From assembly GCF_000247695.1 (NCBI RefSeq), contig NW_004624795.1, positions 4,761,546-4,825,545 on the forward strand: DNA of 64,000 bases, read 5' to 3'. Positions 21,112 to 32,243 of this stretch are shown here, piece by piece. Below the pieces are notes generated by a model, which saw nothing but the letters and a program-made list of their open reading frames with translations, made no database searches and was not told where the DNA came from. Position numbers and translations under genes: made by a program. The DNA is from Heterocephalus glaber (lineage: Eukaryota > Chordata > Mammalia > Rodentia > Bathyergidae). Positions within the stretch are counted from its first letter, which is position 1, and each line of letters starts with the position of its first letter.

Positions 21112-21242
21112 TAAAAAATTTTTTGAGAGAGGGTCTCGCTATGCAGTTCAGGCTGGCCTTGAACTCACTGTGAAACCCACACTGGCCTCAAACTTTCGGC
21201 AATCCTCCTGCCTCAGCTTCCTGAGTGTCACCACACCTGACA
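21112..21242 (-). repeat. B1-like SINE with second unit
   Basis: GCAGTTCAGGCTGGCCTTG then CACACTGGCCTCAAACTTTC. The end is shortened before CACCACACCTGAC; a C-run of 10 follows at 21244. Confidence 0.9.
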
Positions 21243-23288
21243 CCCCCCCCCCCAGTCAGTTACCTTTCTTCTGGGGACAATTAATAGAAAGTAAGCCAGA
21301 AGAAAGGAAAGAAGGGGCCCCGTCCCATCAGGGTCTCCCTGGTGACTCTGCCCTCAGGGTGGGATGAGGGCTTTCTGAGCAGATTTCCAGCAGCTGCTCT
21401 CGGGTGGGACAGTGGCATTGGTGTCAGGTGTAAAGAGTCAGTGGCCAGCTTCATTTTCCAGCCACAGACTGGCTAGAGAGGTAGAAACCAAAGGCAGAAT
21501 ACCAATAAGACATCAGTTCCCCACCCCTGCATCCCACAAGCAAAGGCGAGGAGGCTGGGCAGCAGCAGGCAGACGCTGCCCTTGTCCAGCTGTGTTCAGA
21601 AAACTCGACAGTGTGTGGCCCTGGGCAGCGATGCTAGGAGGCCTCTTCTGGCCTCATCTGACCAACAATTTTTAGTGCTTTTAGGGGCTGCTCCAGCCAA
21701 ACAAATTCCGCCGCCAGGGCCAGGGCCAGGGCAGAGGCAGCTACTAGCTTTGTCTCAGCTGCGACGTTGTGTTGGTCTAGAAAAGGTTGGGGCGAAAAGA
21801 AGAGGGACCACAGCCCAGGGAGACAGCGCTCACGAGAGGGAAACTTGTTAAAGAAAGGTTTCAACAGCTCAAACTCGCTTCGAGGCCAGGAAGGGCAGCA
21901 AAACGGATTATTAGACCGTGATTCGGGGTCAGAGAAAGGACACGGCGGTGACCGATTGGAAATAAATAAAAAGACTCCGCTAGGTGAAGCCAAGGGTCGC
22001 GGGCAGGGGCATCTCGCAAAGCCGTGGGCACATCGGTCACATTCATCGCGACATTCGGAGGCGCCTCGCGTGTGGCTTGCTCTTGCAGGTCTTCTGTAGG
22101 GGATATTTCTAGATAAACTGATTTCACAAGGAGGAGGAAGGCGCTTAGGTGTCACATTGCATTAATGCCCTGGCTTGACACCTTTGTGATCAAATTTGGT
22201 GCAGGGCACAAATGAAATGAGTTTGGTGGCCTCGAGCTAGGCTAACACCGATACATATTCTTAAGCAAAATCACAAATCACCGGCTGGCAGCTGGGATCA
22301 GAGACCTGGGGCTGAGACACTAAGATGTCACAGGGCAGGAGGAAGAGGAGGTCGCCGGGGGGAATTAGCCCTTACATCCGGGTCTCCTGCCTGGCTTCAG
22401 CGTGGCCTCCCCAGGAAGGCTTTTGTCCAGAAGCACTAACATTCACGCTGATTTTACAACCTCTTTCTTTGCCTGCCAAATCCGGCCCCGATATTCCCAG
22501 TAGTATTTGAGGAAACCTCTAGTTACCAAAGTCCTCATTGGCCGGTCAGTTCTAATGATGGTCAATGCATAGACACTGTGGAAAAGGAGTCCTAGTTTTA
22601 GATGTAAGTGCTTTTAGTGAGATATTGGAAGCTGCTCCCGAGAGTTCTAAATCTATACACTGGCCAGGCCACCCTCTCTTTCCCCAGTGCCACGGAGGGC
22701 TCCTGTGCTACTTTGATGAAAACATGGAGAATTAGAAAACAATGACCACGTGAGTGACATTTACAGAGGTCTCGCACGGGAAAGGGCACTTTTTATTGTG
22801 ATTCTGTGTCAAAAATGTGGTTTCATCAGAGGACAGGAGGCGACAGAAACAGGCAATCGATACTTGGGCCTCTGATATCTGAACTGAGAAAGAAAATCAT
22901 TATCCTGTTACTTTTATCATGGCACAATGCTTGAAACACTGCACCTTGTTTCCATAATAATCCAATGTTTTGGGGGTTGCAAGTTAAGAAATCTCTCATT
23001 GAGGGTGAAATTAAAGCACAAAGCAGAAAAGAACCTGCACCTAACATTTTAGGGCAAAAACAAGGACGGGGGAGATTAAGAAGAAGATTATATCTTTTGG
23101 AAAAAAAAAAGTAACAGCCCAATTTCCTATTAGTATTCATTTCACAGCACATGTTTCAGTTCTGAGTCTTTAGAACTATAAATAAGGAATTTCTTATTTC
23201 CAACTTGTTGGCAAAACACAAATTTCCAACAGAAGAGTCTCATTGATAGTCATGATAAATTTGGGAAATTTTAATTTATTTTATTTTT
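21243..23288. other. Repeat-poor unique block (2 kb)
   Basis: The first long SINE-free interval in the window; it contains the CpG-rich segment at 21690-22090. The 173-codon open frame on the minus strand (21634-22155) follows the CpG richness and resembles nothing I know, so it is not called a gene. Confidence 0.55.
21690..22090. promoter_or_regulatory. CpG-island-like segment inside the intron
   Basis: By hand, about 27 CpG in some 395 bases at roughly 55% GC, giving an observed/expected near 0.9. Begins with a GCCAGG tandem (21714-21734). Could be an internal promoter or a developmental enhancer; no transcript evidence is visible. Confidence 0.45.
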
Positions 23289-23393
23289 TGGTTTTTAGAG
23301 ACAGGTTCTCTATTCAGGCTGGCCTCGAACTCATAGTCATCCTCCTGCCTCAGCCTCCCAAGTGCAGGTATTACAGGTGTGTGCCACTATGAA
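23286..23393 (-). repeat. B1-like SINE
   Basis: GGTTTTTAGAGACAGGTTCTC, a 12-base deletion in the GTCTCACTATGTAGCCC part, then normal body. Confidence 0.9.
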
Positions 23394-23458
23394 CTTGGGC
23401 AATATTTGCACCTCTCATTTATTGAAAAATTTGCTCCATTATTAAGAAATTAAACCAA

Positions 23459-23635
23459 AGCTGATCGTGATGGCGCGTGCCTGAAATCCCAGCACTCAGG
23501 AGGCTGAGGCAGGGGGACTGCTGCAAATTTGAGGCCAGCTTGGGCTACATAGTGAGTTCAAGGCTCAGCCTGAACTGCATAGGAAGACCCTGTCTCAAAA
23601 AAACCAACAAAACAAAACAAAAACCAAACTCCAAA
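23459..23635 (+). repeat. B1-like SINE with extra internal duplication
   Basis: TGGGCTACATAGTGAGTTC then GCTCAGCCTGAACTGCATAG: second unit clear. Tail AAAACCAACAAAACAAAAC. Confidence 0.93.
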
Positions 23636-23977
23636 AAACCAGAAAGGATACAAACTCTGATCCAATACTATCATTCCTAGGTAAATAAGTAACCGATAGA
23701 AATGGCAACATAGTGGCTGCAAGACAGGGGAGGGGTGTTCACAGCAACATTGTATCAGCAAAGTAGAAACAATCCAGGCCCAGTGAAATAAAATGAATAA
23801 ATGAAATTCCATAGAGCCAGGAGAAGAGAGGGACTGCTGCTGTAGGCACCACATGAGGGGGGAGGGGTTGTGTCTCACAGATAGGTGTGCAGAGTGAAAG
23901 ACTCTAGACACGTAGGGAAATCCATCTGGTGACAAAAGGCAGAATAGTAGTTATTATTATTAGTTTTCTAGTTTAGT

Positions 23978-24099
23978 TTTTTTTTTTTTTTGAGACAGGG
24001 TCTCACTATGTAGCCCAGGCTGGCCTTGAACTCACAGTGATCCTCCTGCCTTAGCCTCCCGAGTGCTGGGATCACAGGTGTGTGCCCCTACGCCCAGTT
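23978..24099 (-). repeat. B1-like SINE with 13-base target duplication
   Basis: AGAATAGTAGTTA occurs at 23941-23953 and 24100-24112. Body is almost perfect consensus, so this is a young copy. Confidence 0.95.
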
Positions 24100-24112
24100 A
24101 GAATAGTAGTTA

Positions 24113-24747
24113 CTTCTGGACAGATAATAATGTCAAAGGCACAGAAGGGAGTCCTGAGTGTTGGTAATGTGCTATATCATGGTTTGGGTGGGGTTACCTG
24201 TGTTCACTTGATTAAAATGATCCAGTGCCACATTAATGATTTGTGCATTTTCCTGTATATCTAACATACACCTCTCAGGGTATCTGTTACTAATGCCTCT
24301 GTCAGCTTCTGAACTCCCAGGAAACAGAGGAAGTTGGACGGAGGCAGTTTTTCTCCTTCAGTTAAATGTACTACAGAATTATCATATTTTTTTGAGAAAT
24401 GGTGTAGGCATGATTGAAAGAATTTTTGTTTCCTAGTCTGGAGCTGGGAAGGCTCAAATCTGGTCTAAACCTTTAAGTACAAGCATATTATCATGAAGAT
24501 CCTGCATGGCGGTGCTGACCAGCTGCTCTGCATGTGAACAAGGGGAAACCGGCAGCAGTTAGACCGGAGCTATTTCAGTTGGGCTTTGAGGAGGAACACT
24601 GGAGACAGGAAGTGGAATATTGTGGAATCAGCTCGGTGAGACATCTTTCAAGAAAATCAGGGGGCAGGTGGATGGGTCCACAGGATCCCTTGAGATCTCT
24701 TTTCACTCTGCTCATCTGGTTGAGGGTGGAAAGGTTTCAAAGGGGAG
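24113..24747. other. Unique intron, nothing recognised
   Basis: No repeat and no splice-bounded frame seen; moderately AT-rich. Confidence 0.55.
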
Positions 24748-24816
24748 CATGAACTCCTGGCGATCCTCCTACCTCAGCCTCCTGAGTGCTGGGATTACAG
24801 GTGTGTACCACCAAGA
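24748..24816 (-). repeat. B1-like SINE, 5' half only
   Basis: Starts at TGAACTCCTGGCGATCC; the tail half is missing. Confidence 0.9.
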
Positions 24817-24967
24817 AAATGCAAACCAATAATAGTTTTAGATTGTAGAAAATTGTAGAAGTTTTCCTCTCCTGATTCCTCTTCCTCCATACTCCTATAC
24901 TCTTTCTGCCTCTATGAAAAAACATATTTCAAGAGATGCAATTGACGTGCCTTGGGATTTTTTATTG

Positions 24968-25062
24968 TTTTCATTTTTTTGTGGGAGGGTACCAGGGATC
25001 AAACTCAGGACCTTGTGCTTGTGCAGTAGGCAACGAAACCCCTGAGCTAAATCCCTGGCCCT
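24968..25062 (-). repeat. ID-like SINE
   Basis: GGGTACCAGGGATCAAACTC; ends CTAAATCCCTGGCCC. Confidence 0.93.
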
Positions 25063-25095
25063 GTTTTCACTTTTGTAGCTGAGAAATATTTATTT

Positions 25096-25241
25096 GCTTG
25101 TTTGCTTTTTGACACAGAGTCTCACTATGCAGTCCAGGCTGATCTTGATCATGTAGCTCAGGCTGGCTTCAAACTTGCGGTGATCCTCCTGCCTCAGCCT
25201 CCTGAGTGCTAGGATTATGGGTGTGCACCACCACACCTGGC
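25096..25241 (-). repeat. B1-like SINE with extra internal duplication and 19-base target duplication
   Basis: TGTAGCTGAGAAATATTTA is found at 25074-25092 and 25242-25260 without change. Both duplicated units are present (GCAGTCCAGGCTGATC, then TGTAGCTCAGGCTGGC). Confidence 0.96.
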
Positions 25242-25260
25242 TGTAGCTGAGAAATATTTA

Positions 25261-26552
25261 ATAAAAGAATATTTTCAGTGCTTGAGATAGCCCCTTGCAA
25301 TGTGCACGGTTTGAGGAGGAGTTCTTCCTCGTTAAAGCATGTCCGGATTTAGAGCTCAATTCCCACATGGTTTTGGAGAGCTCACCATTCGAAAAACTGC
25401 TGATTCTTGCTTGGTAAATGGAAACTCAGTTATAGCAGCCAAGGTCTGAAGACCCAGAAGTAGATTTATGCTTCACAGTGATATATGAGATAAAAATAAT
25501 TACATGGCAATTTAAAATCCTTCCAATGTCAGGTTCTGACCTCTCCGAGTGGCTCACCAGGAAAGGAGGCACTGGACTCGGTTATAGGCAACACAGCAGT
25601 TTTCTGAATTATGGGACCAATCTCTTAGGTCCTGGACACTTTCCTCGTGCCTGATAAGTTTCCGCATCGCATGGGACCTTTAAACCCCACACAGCGGTAT
25701 CGTCCTTCTGCAGGCGTCTGTCCACTGCTGGAAGTGAGCGTGGGACGTGTCCTATGTCACACATGCTTACAGCCAGGTCACGGAGCCACTGAATACATCC
25801 AAGAAACACCTACATATTCGCACCAAGTCTAGAGAAGCATCACATACATTATGAAATCACCGGGTACCAAAAATAAGCCAGCTCAATGTGTCTTCCGGGC
25901 TTGCAGGGACCACAGCTTGGTCTTGGGCCTTTGCTGGCCTCCTCTCGGAGTAGGAGGCTCGCACTAGATATGGAGAGGGGCGGGGGTGCCCAGCTCAGGA
26001 TCGGAAATCGTGAATTAGCAGAAAAAGAAAGAATTCAGTCGAGGGCCGGAGGACACGCAGAGGGGAGAGGAGCGGAGGCCTGAGAACAGCCCCTGAGCTG
26101 GGGGACGGGCAGCACGGGCTGGGCTCTCTGAGGCCCGCCTGTCCCTGCTCGCCCCGACTGGGCCAGCTGTGAGCAGGCCTGGGTGCGCTGGATGCGCCCC
26201 GAGACGTCCCGGCCGAGCCAGGAACTTCTGAGCACCGCGCTGTCCTCTCTACTCTGCAGTCATTGGAAGTTTCCGGGGAGGAAATTACAGGGTAAGAGCA
26301 GAGGTTGCCCAGGCGGAACTGACTTAAATCCGGTTGTGCTGCAAGCATTCTGTTCCATTTTTCACACAGAATAGTAAGTCTGAGCAAGTGAACTAGTTCT
26401 TGCCTTAGCTTCTGCCCAGGACAGGGTGATACAGCTAGGCCTATTTAGCAGGTAACAAACGTCATCAAATGTATATTTTCTCCCATAATTTTTTCTTAAA
26501 TCTTGAGTTATTTCACCACTTTTCTCTAAATGGTGAAAATAAAAGAACAAAT
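25261..26552. other. Repeat-poor unique block (1.3 kb)
   Basis: AT-rich to about 25850, then a CpG-rich stretch, then AT-rich again to the microsatellite at 26553. Confidence 0.55.
25890..26280. promoter_or_regulatory. CpG-island-like segment inside the intron
   Basis: About 24 CpG in some 380 bases at around 62% GC (hand count; observed/expected near 0.64). The densest part is 26180-26220. No recognised exon adjoins it. Confidence 0.4.
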
Positions 26553-26553
26553 A

Positions 26554-26592
<39 letters not shown>
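26553..26592. repeat. (CA)n microsatellite
   Basis: About 19 uninterrupted CA units, ending at an old ID element. Confidence 0.97.
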
Positions 26593-26594
<2 letters not shown>

Positions 26595-26740
26595 TCCTGG
26601 GGGTTAAACCCGGGCCCGGTACATGCTAGGCAAGTGCTCAACCCCTGAGCTACACCCTACATTTTTATTTTATTTTGAGACAGAGTCTCGCTAAATTGCC
26701 CAGGCTGGCTTTGAACCTGTGGTTTTCTTGCCTCTGTATC
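26593..26740 (-). repeat. Old fused ID+B1 SINE (B1-dID type)
   Basis: The reversed ID half (ATGCTAGGCAAGTGCTC, CCCTGAGCTACA) runs straight into TTTTATTTTGAGACAGAGTC and a B1 half with CTAAATTGCCCAGGCTGG. The junction type recurs in this window. Confidence 0.8.
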
Positions 26741-26780
26741 TGTCTCTCTTTTTTAAGGTAAGTTTTAAAGAGACAGGGTC

Positions 26781-27060
26781 AGCCAGGCATTGTGGCACGT
26801 GCCTGTAATCTCAGCACTCTGGGAGGCTGAACCAGGAGGATTGAAAGTTTGAGCCCAGCTTGGGCAACTGAAGATACCTTTTCTTTTCTTTTTTTTTTTT
26901 GGTACCAGGGATCGAACTCGGGACCTTGCTCTTGAGAGGCAGGCGCTGGAACCACTGAGCTAAATCCCTGGCCAGCGATACCTTTTCTCAAAAATAAAAA
27001 GTAAAAAGGCGAGGGGGCTGTAGGTCAGTTGGAAAGCCCTGGGTCAAATCCCAATTACCA
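26781..27060 (+). repeat. Old fused B1+ID SINE, split by a young ID
   Basis: The B1 half (GCCAGGCATTGTGGCACGTG ... CTTGGGCAACTGAAG) resumes after the insert with AAAAATAAAAAGTAAAAAGG and an ID half GGGGGCTGTAGGTCAGTTGG. Confidence 0.78.
26885..26976 (-). repeat. Young ID-like SINE nested in an older SINE
   Basis: Target duplication GATACCTTTTCT at 26873-26884 and 26977-26988. It interrupts the B1+ID dimer, which proves the order of insertion. Confidence 0.95.
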
Positions 27061-27156
27061 GAGAGAGAGAAAAAAGAGAGAGAGAGGGAGAGAGAGGGAG
27101 AGAGAGGGAGAGAGAGAGAGAGAGAGGGGGAGAGAGGGAGAGAGAGAGAGAGAGAC
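27061..27156. repeat. (GA)n / (GAGAGG)n microsatellite
   Basis: About 96 bases of GA units with regular GGGAGAGA variants. Confidence 0.97.
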
Positions 27157-27197
27157 TGACTTGCTATGTTACCCAGGCTGGCCTTGAACTCTGCATA
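27157..27197 (-). repeat. B1-like SINE fragment
   Basis: GCTATGTTACCCAGGCTGGC then CTTGAACTCTGC only. Confidence 0.75.
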
Positions 27198-27250
27198 CAA
27201 ATGTATATATTTGTATGTATTTATGTGTACACATATTTGTGCATATATAT

Positions 27251-27407
27251 TTGGGGTACTGGGAGAGTGAACCCAGGGCCTTCAGCATGCCAGGCAAGCT
27301 CTTTACCATTGAGTTTTACTCCTAGATTTTTTGTTTTTCATTTTGAGATGAGGTCTCACTAAATTGCCCAGGCTGGCTTTGAGCTTGTGATCTTACTTCC
27401 TGGCTGT
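27251..27407 (-). repeat. Old fused ID+B1 SINE (B1-dID type)
   Basis: GTACTGGGAGAGTGAACCC, CAGGCAAGCTCTTTACC, then TTTTGAGATGAGGTCTCAC and AAATTGCCCAGGCTGGC. Confidence 0.8.
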
Positions 27408-27487
27408 CTCTTAAAAAAAATAATAAATATAAACAAAATACAAATATAAATATACATGGCTGAGACAGAAAGATCACAAATTCAAAG

Positions 27488-27592
27488 CTAGGGTCTTGCT
27501 ATGTTGCCTGACGCTGGTCTCAAATTCCTGTGCTCAAGTGATCCTCCTGCCTCAGCTTCTTGACTGGCTGGGATCACTGGCACATACCATGC
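27488..27592 (-). repeat. B1/7SL-like SINE, highly diverged
   Basis: GGTCTTGCTATGTTGCCTG, CTCAAGTGATCCTCCTGCC. The sequence sits closer to the ancestral 7SL-type form than the young B1 copies do. Confidence 0.7.
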
Positions 27593-29428
27593 CTTGCTGG
27601 AACAAAAGTATTAATGGAGATTTGTGGAGACTACTCATGCTAATTCAGAGGCCTTTTGGGAGGGGTACCGGTGGTTTGCTGATGGAAAGTTTATATTGCA
27701 TACATGTAATATGCCCATATTTTATGTTAGTGGAGTTTTAATGCAATGGACTTAAACATCTATTTAATGAGGTTTCACTAAGGGTGCTAGAACACATTGG
27801 AGAACTATTGCATTTATATAATCATATTCGAATCCACTCAATTTCTGCAGATTTGGAAAGAATTATAAAGCACGATAGAGAACAGAAATTTATAACTGGA
27901 CCGGGAAGAGCAGTCTACAGTAGCGTCTGGCTAATTCATGGCAAAGTGCAGGAGTATTGTGTCACTAACACATGCGTGTGAATTCTGAAATAGAGCAGTG
28001 TGTTCAGGCTGCTTTTCCCTCCATCACACTGAGTTAGAGACAGGTGGAACGAAACGAGGTGATGGCTCCACGAAGCCCGGGGTGCACACAGTAGGTGCTC
28101 AGTAAACATTTTATAAATCAGTGACTTGAAGGGCTTAATACAAGAAGGAGCCAGAGACATTAGGCCCCGGTATTGATTTTGCCATCCGTTTATTTATCAA
28201 GTAGATTTGGGTATATAGGCCTTCGGTGCTCATTTTTTTCCCCTGCTGCGGAATCAAGATGATAAAACTTCTCCTGCAGAAATATGGCGATGTTGGAGAT
28301 ACCGCATGTGAGATGATTTGTTCATGGGAGAAAGGGATTGGATAAACAGAAGGCATGGTTCGGGTTGCCCACAGCATTCAAATTTAATTTGTACCGCAGG
28401 GAATACTTGGAAGCCCATGACCTCAGGAATGAAAGCCTGTTCCTTTTGTTTTTTCCTGGAAATAGCAAGAGAGGGAGTGCTGTTTCCTTACTCGGATGTG
28501 CTGGTCTCCCAGCCTCACCCCATGGTGCACCCTGAAATGAGCGGTCCCGGAAACAGCAGAGGGCAGGGGCACGGAGGGCACCAGGAACAACAAGAAGAGC
28601 CCTGGGTGTAAGAGCGAAGGAACTGGGAGAGGGACAGTGAGAGGCTCTGACAGGGGAGAGACAGATAATCCCAGGGATTCATTGCGCCAGGCACTGCGCA
28701 AATAATCAAAGGCTTCACCGGGGTGACAGATCACGATGTCACTCGGCGAGAACCCTAACAAGGCGGCCAGTGCGACAGCTGGGGGCTGGTCAGTGAGCAT
28801 CCAGGCCAGGAGCCCGGCCCTGCCACCCCGGGCAAAGCTGGAAGGGGGCAGATGGTTCCTGAGGTCCCCGAATCCAGCACCCACCTGACAGATGTGTGAT
28901 TCTGTCTGTGATCACATTGGATTCTCCCAGGGACAGAGGGAGAGGGGTCTGGGGGTGACTGGAGAGAGGGGGTACAGATGGCAAGCTTCCCCTGCCATGC
29001 TTGCCTCTTCTTACCCGTAAATCAGCCGAATGGCGGGCTCGGCGACGCACTCACATGATTCCCTTCCATAGGCACCACGCTAGGTGGTTTCTCTGACTCT
29101 CTCCCTCCTATGGATCAGAAATCCCAAAGTGGAGATAAAATCCACTCTCTGGGCCCAAGACATCTCTGTGTACTTTAACTACATTATGCTGTTGGAGAGG
29201 CTCCCTTAATGGACGACGGAAGAGTGCTGAAGTCTCTAGACTTCCTGGAACCGCAGGTTCAACTCCCAGCTGACATGCCCCGTCTTCCAGTCTACCCCGG
29301 GGAAGATGAATGAAGATACGGATACGCTTACTGAGCACGGGTCTCTTAGATGAGTTGCCGTAACTCAGAATCTCGCCTGTTCTTCTTAAAGTGGACATTA
29401 AACTTGATTCTGGGATTTTGTTTGTTGG
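27593..29428. other. Repeat-poor unique block (1.8 kb)
   Basis: No SINE or LINE recognised. AT-rich to about 28450, then GC-richer. Candidate for conserved non-coding DNA. Confidence 0.5.
28553..28566 (+). promoter_or_regulatory. CTCF-like motif
   Basis: ACAGCAGAGGGCAG, one mismatch (first base) to CCASYAGRKGGCRS, in repeat-free DNA. Confidence 0.35.
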
Positions 29429-29548
29429 TTTGTTTCTTGAGACAGGGTCTTGCTATGTAGCCCAGGCTGGCCTTGAACTCTTAGTGATCCTCCTGCCTCA
29501 GCCTCCATAGTGCTGGGGTTACAGGCTTGCACCACTGTGCCCAGCCAA
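29429..29548 (-). repeat. B1-like SINE
   Basis: TTTGTTTCTTGAGACAGGG, clean body, ends ACTGTGCCCAGCC. Confidence 0.94.
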
Positions 29549-30398
29549 TTCTGGTGCTTTTGACCTTCTTGAAAAATCCTGTATCACCTGTACGGTAATC
29601 CTGATGCCTCTCATTTACAAGGGGACAGATACCACTTAGGATGGGTGTGCAACCTCTACCAGCTTGGAGACAGTCTTCAGCCTCTGAGGCTTGAGAAGGG
29701 CGCTGTGACTCTGCTTCCTCCTGCCGACTCCTTCCCTTTGCTTGGCCTGGACTTGAGCACATGCCCTGCCTCAGCCTTCAGTCTGTCTTCTCCGGGCATG
29801 GGTCCTCTAGTTCTGGCCTTTGGCCCTCCTGTGAATTCTGCAAAGGCTAATCCTGTCTGCTTTTTCCAACTTGGCTTCCGGACTTTCCCCACCCCTGACT
29901 TCCAGGATGGTCTCACTTCCATTTCTGTTGCCAGGGAGGGAGGGGATGCAGTGTCAGGGAAGTGGGGGTGGGGCAGCTTCCGGTGGGACTTTCCTCACGC
30001 CCCGTTCATTCCTGCTGGTTCTTAGTCACAGCGGTTCTGAGGCAGCAGGTGAGTCGTGGGGTTTATCTGCGTTGTGCTCTGCAGAGTGATAGGCCCACCC
30101 GCTGTGTCTGTGGTTCATTTCCTGTCCCAAGGCCTCAGACCCTCTGGCTCCTCCTTGGGGTCCCTTTCCCCAGGCTTCTGCTAAATAGACAGAGGCAGTG
30201 GAAGATATTCTAAAACCTAAATTTTAGGCATTGCCTTAGCCACTAATGAACGCCAATTGAGCACGAGCACTCATGTTAAGAATTTTAGAACTTTAAACAC
30301 AGGCTGTGCTGAGCTTGGGAAATTGTATGGAGAGGAGACTCAAGAAAGAGCTGGTTTTAATTGTGGGGTCAATAATGGATGCTGGGGCCCTGAGCCAG
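29549..30398. other. Unique intron, nothing recognised
   Basis: Open frames of up to 126 codons on the plus strand have no recognisable domain and overlap frames on the other strand. Confidence 0.5.
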
Positions 30399-30399
30399 A

Positions 30400-30575
30400 T
30401 GGCCTCCTCCAAACCCAGCTTCCACCACTTGCTAGCTGGGATCGACTTCTCCAGGCCTTAGTTTCCTCATCTGCAAAATGGGAGCAATGGTATCATCTAC
30501 CCTATGAGTCGTTTTTCTTTTTAATGCGGATAAAGAAGTTGTGGTTGGAACAGTGCTTAGAATGGTGCCTGGTTA
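30400..30575 (-). repeat. MIR element (old mammalian SINE)
   Basis: GTTTCCTCATCTGCAAAATG is the reversed MIR core; ATGGTGCCTGG at 30561 is its other flank. Diverged as expected for a MIR. Confidence 0.8.
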
Positions 30576-30614
30576 AGGAAAGACAAATATCAGAGCCATA
30601 TGTTCCTGCATTTG

Positions 30615-30755
30615 TTCTTTGACACAGGGTCTCACTATGTAGTGCAGGCTGGCCTTGAATGAGGTAGCCCGGGGTGACCTTGAACATGCAGTGATCCTCC
30701 TGTCTCAGCCTCCCAAGTGGTGCGATTCAGGTGTGTGCCACCATGCCTGGCTGAT
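30615..30755 (-). repeat. B1-like SINE with second unit
   Basis: GTAGTGCAGGCTGGCCTTG then GTAGCCCGGGGTGACCTTG, then the ordinary 5' half. Confidence 0.92.
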
Positions 30756-30984
30756 GATATATTTCTATACTCTACATCCTGATCATTAATGAGTAGCTAA
30801 GATACTACAATGCTTATTTAATCCCTAGAACTGAGTAGCATGCTTCCATGTACACATTGATTTGCTAGTCAATATTTTTAGCATCATCTCTAAGACAGTT
30901 CTTAGCTTTTGGCCTCTGGGAGCCCTGAGCCAGGTGCTACCTGGAGCCTGGCCAGTGCCCTCCCCGGGCTGTGCATGTCCATCT

Positions 30985-31090
30985 GTTCCGGTCTCACAGC
31001 AACCTGTGACATCGGCCCTCTCTCATCTTCCAGAGGAGGAAACTGAGGCACAGAGAAGCAAGAGACCCCTCCAGGCTGCGTAGCGAGGGA
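30985..31090 (+). repeat. MIR element
   Basis: GAGGAAACTGAGGCACAGAG is an intact MIR core; flank on the left reads CTCACAGCAACCTG. Confidence 0.82.
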
Positions 31091-31341
31091 ATGCTAGTGC
31101 TCACCACCAGCGTTGAGCTTAAAGGAGGGGGCTGAAGGCCAGGTCCCAGGCACTGGTGAGAACTGGAGGTGCACTGGGCACAGACTGGTCTACGGAGGAG
31201 GCTGATGGACTCTGGGGTTCACTGATGCAGAGCCTGGCACGGCAGGGGCGATTGCCAGGGGCAAGTAGGGAAAGCCCTGCTGCTGGGCCACAGGGAGGCT
31301 GGCTGCTTCTCCCCAGGTAAGGTCTGGACCTTCCGTCCTTC

Positions 31342-31484
31342 CTTTCTTCTTTTCTTTTTTGTTTTTTGTTTTTTGAGACAAGCTCTTGCTAAGTAGCCCA
31401 GGCTGGCCTCGAACTCAGGGTGATCCTCCTGCCTCAACCTCCTGAGTGCTGGGATTCAGGCATGTGCCATCAGGCCTGGGCTGG
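31342..31484 (-). repeat. B1-like SINE
   Basis: Long T-rich tail, then GAGACAAGCTCTTGCTAAG; ends TCAGGCCTGGGCT. Confidence 0.93.
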
Positions 31485-32243
31485 ATCTTACTTCCTTTAC
31501 ACCCAACACTCAGCACAGGCTCTCACATGTCGAAGACACCCAGCCAACTCTTCAGCTTAGGGTTCTGAATTTTTCAGATGAAAAATTTATTTTTGTTTTT
31601 ATTACCTAGTTGGAAATGAAGTCAGAAAACATGCTCCTTAGATGTGTGCAAAGATTAATTTTGTCATCAGAAAATGTTGACAGGTTCCCTCCGGCAGGTT
31701 CAATCCATCACAGCACCACCCGTCTTCGCCTGAGTTATGGATTCGGCTTGGCGTGGGCAGCGATGGAAGCCACGCCCCACCCCAGCCAGGACACCGAGGA
31801 CCACTGTCACCCACCGGATCAGACGCTGCCCCGTTTGCACCTGGCCTCCTGGGTCAGGATGAGGGCTGGGCGCTCTCCGCTGCCCTGGCCACCCCTTCAC
31901 TGTCTCTTCTCAGGCTAAAAAAAAGATGTGGGTTTCCTGGAATAGCTACCCTGCAATTTTTACAGGAACAAGACCATTACATTAAAAACAATCAACTGGA
32001 CCATCTTCCTATTGCAACCTGTTTTCTTAGAACTCGAAGCTGGCCAGGTGACTTCCAGGACGTCTCCTCGTGTCCGTGCTGGGTTAGAGCACCAACAAAG
32101 CTATCTTTTGCCTCAAACTTGAAAATTTCTTTCTTCAGATTCTTCCAGAACTACTGGGTGAGGAGGGGGAGATCATGCCCAGTGGAAAATAATCTGCTGA
32201 TGGACAACTCAAAAGCACACATAAATAAGCAAGATAATCCCCC
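31485..32243. other. Unique intron, nothing recognised
   Basis: A 188-codon open frame on the plus strand (31753-32319) ends inside an old SINE and has no recognisable domain; rejected as a gene. Confidence 0.5.

Noticed and set aside
21634..22155. 173-codon minus-strand frame
   Set aside because: Coincides with CpG-rich DNA that lowers stop frequency; no splice-bounded or family match.
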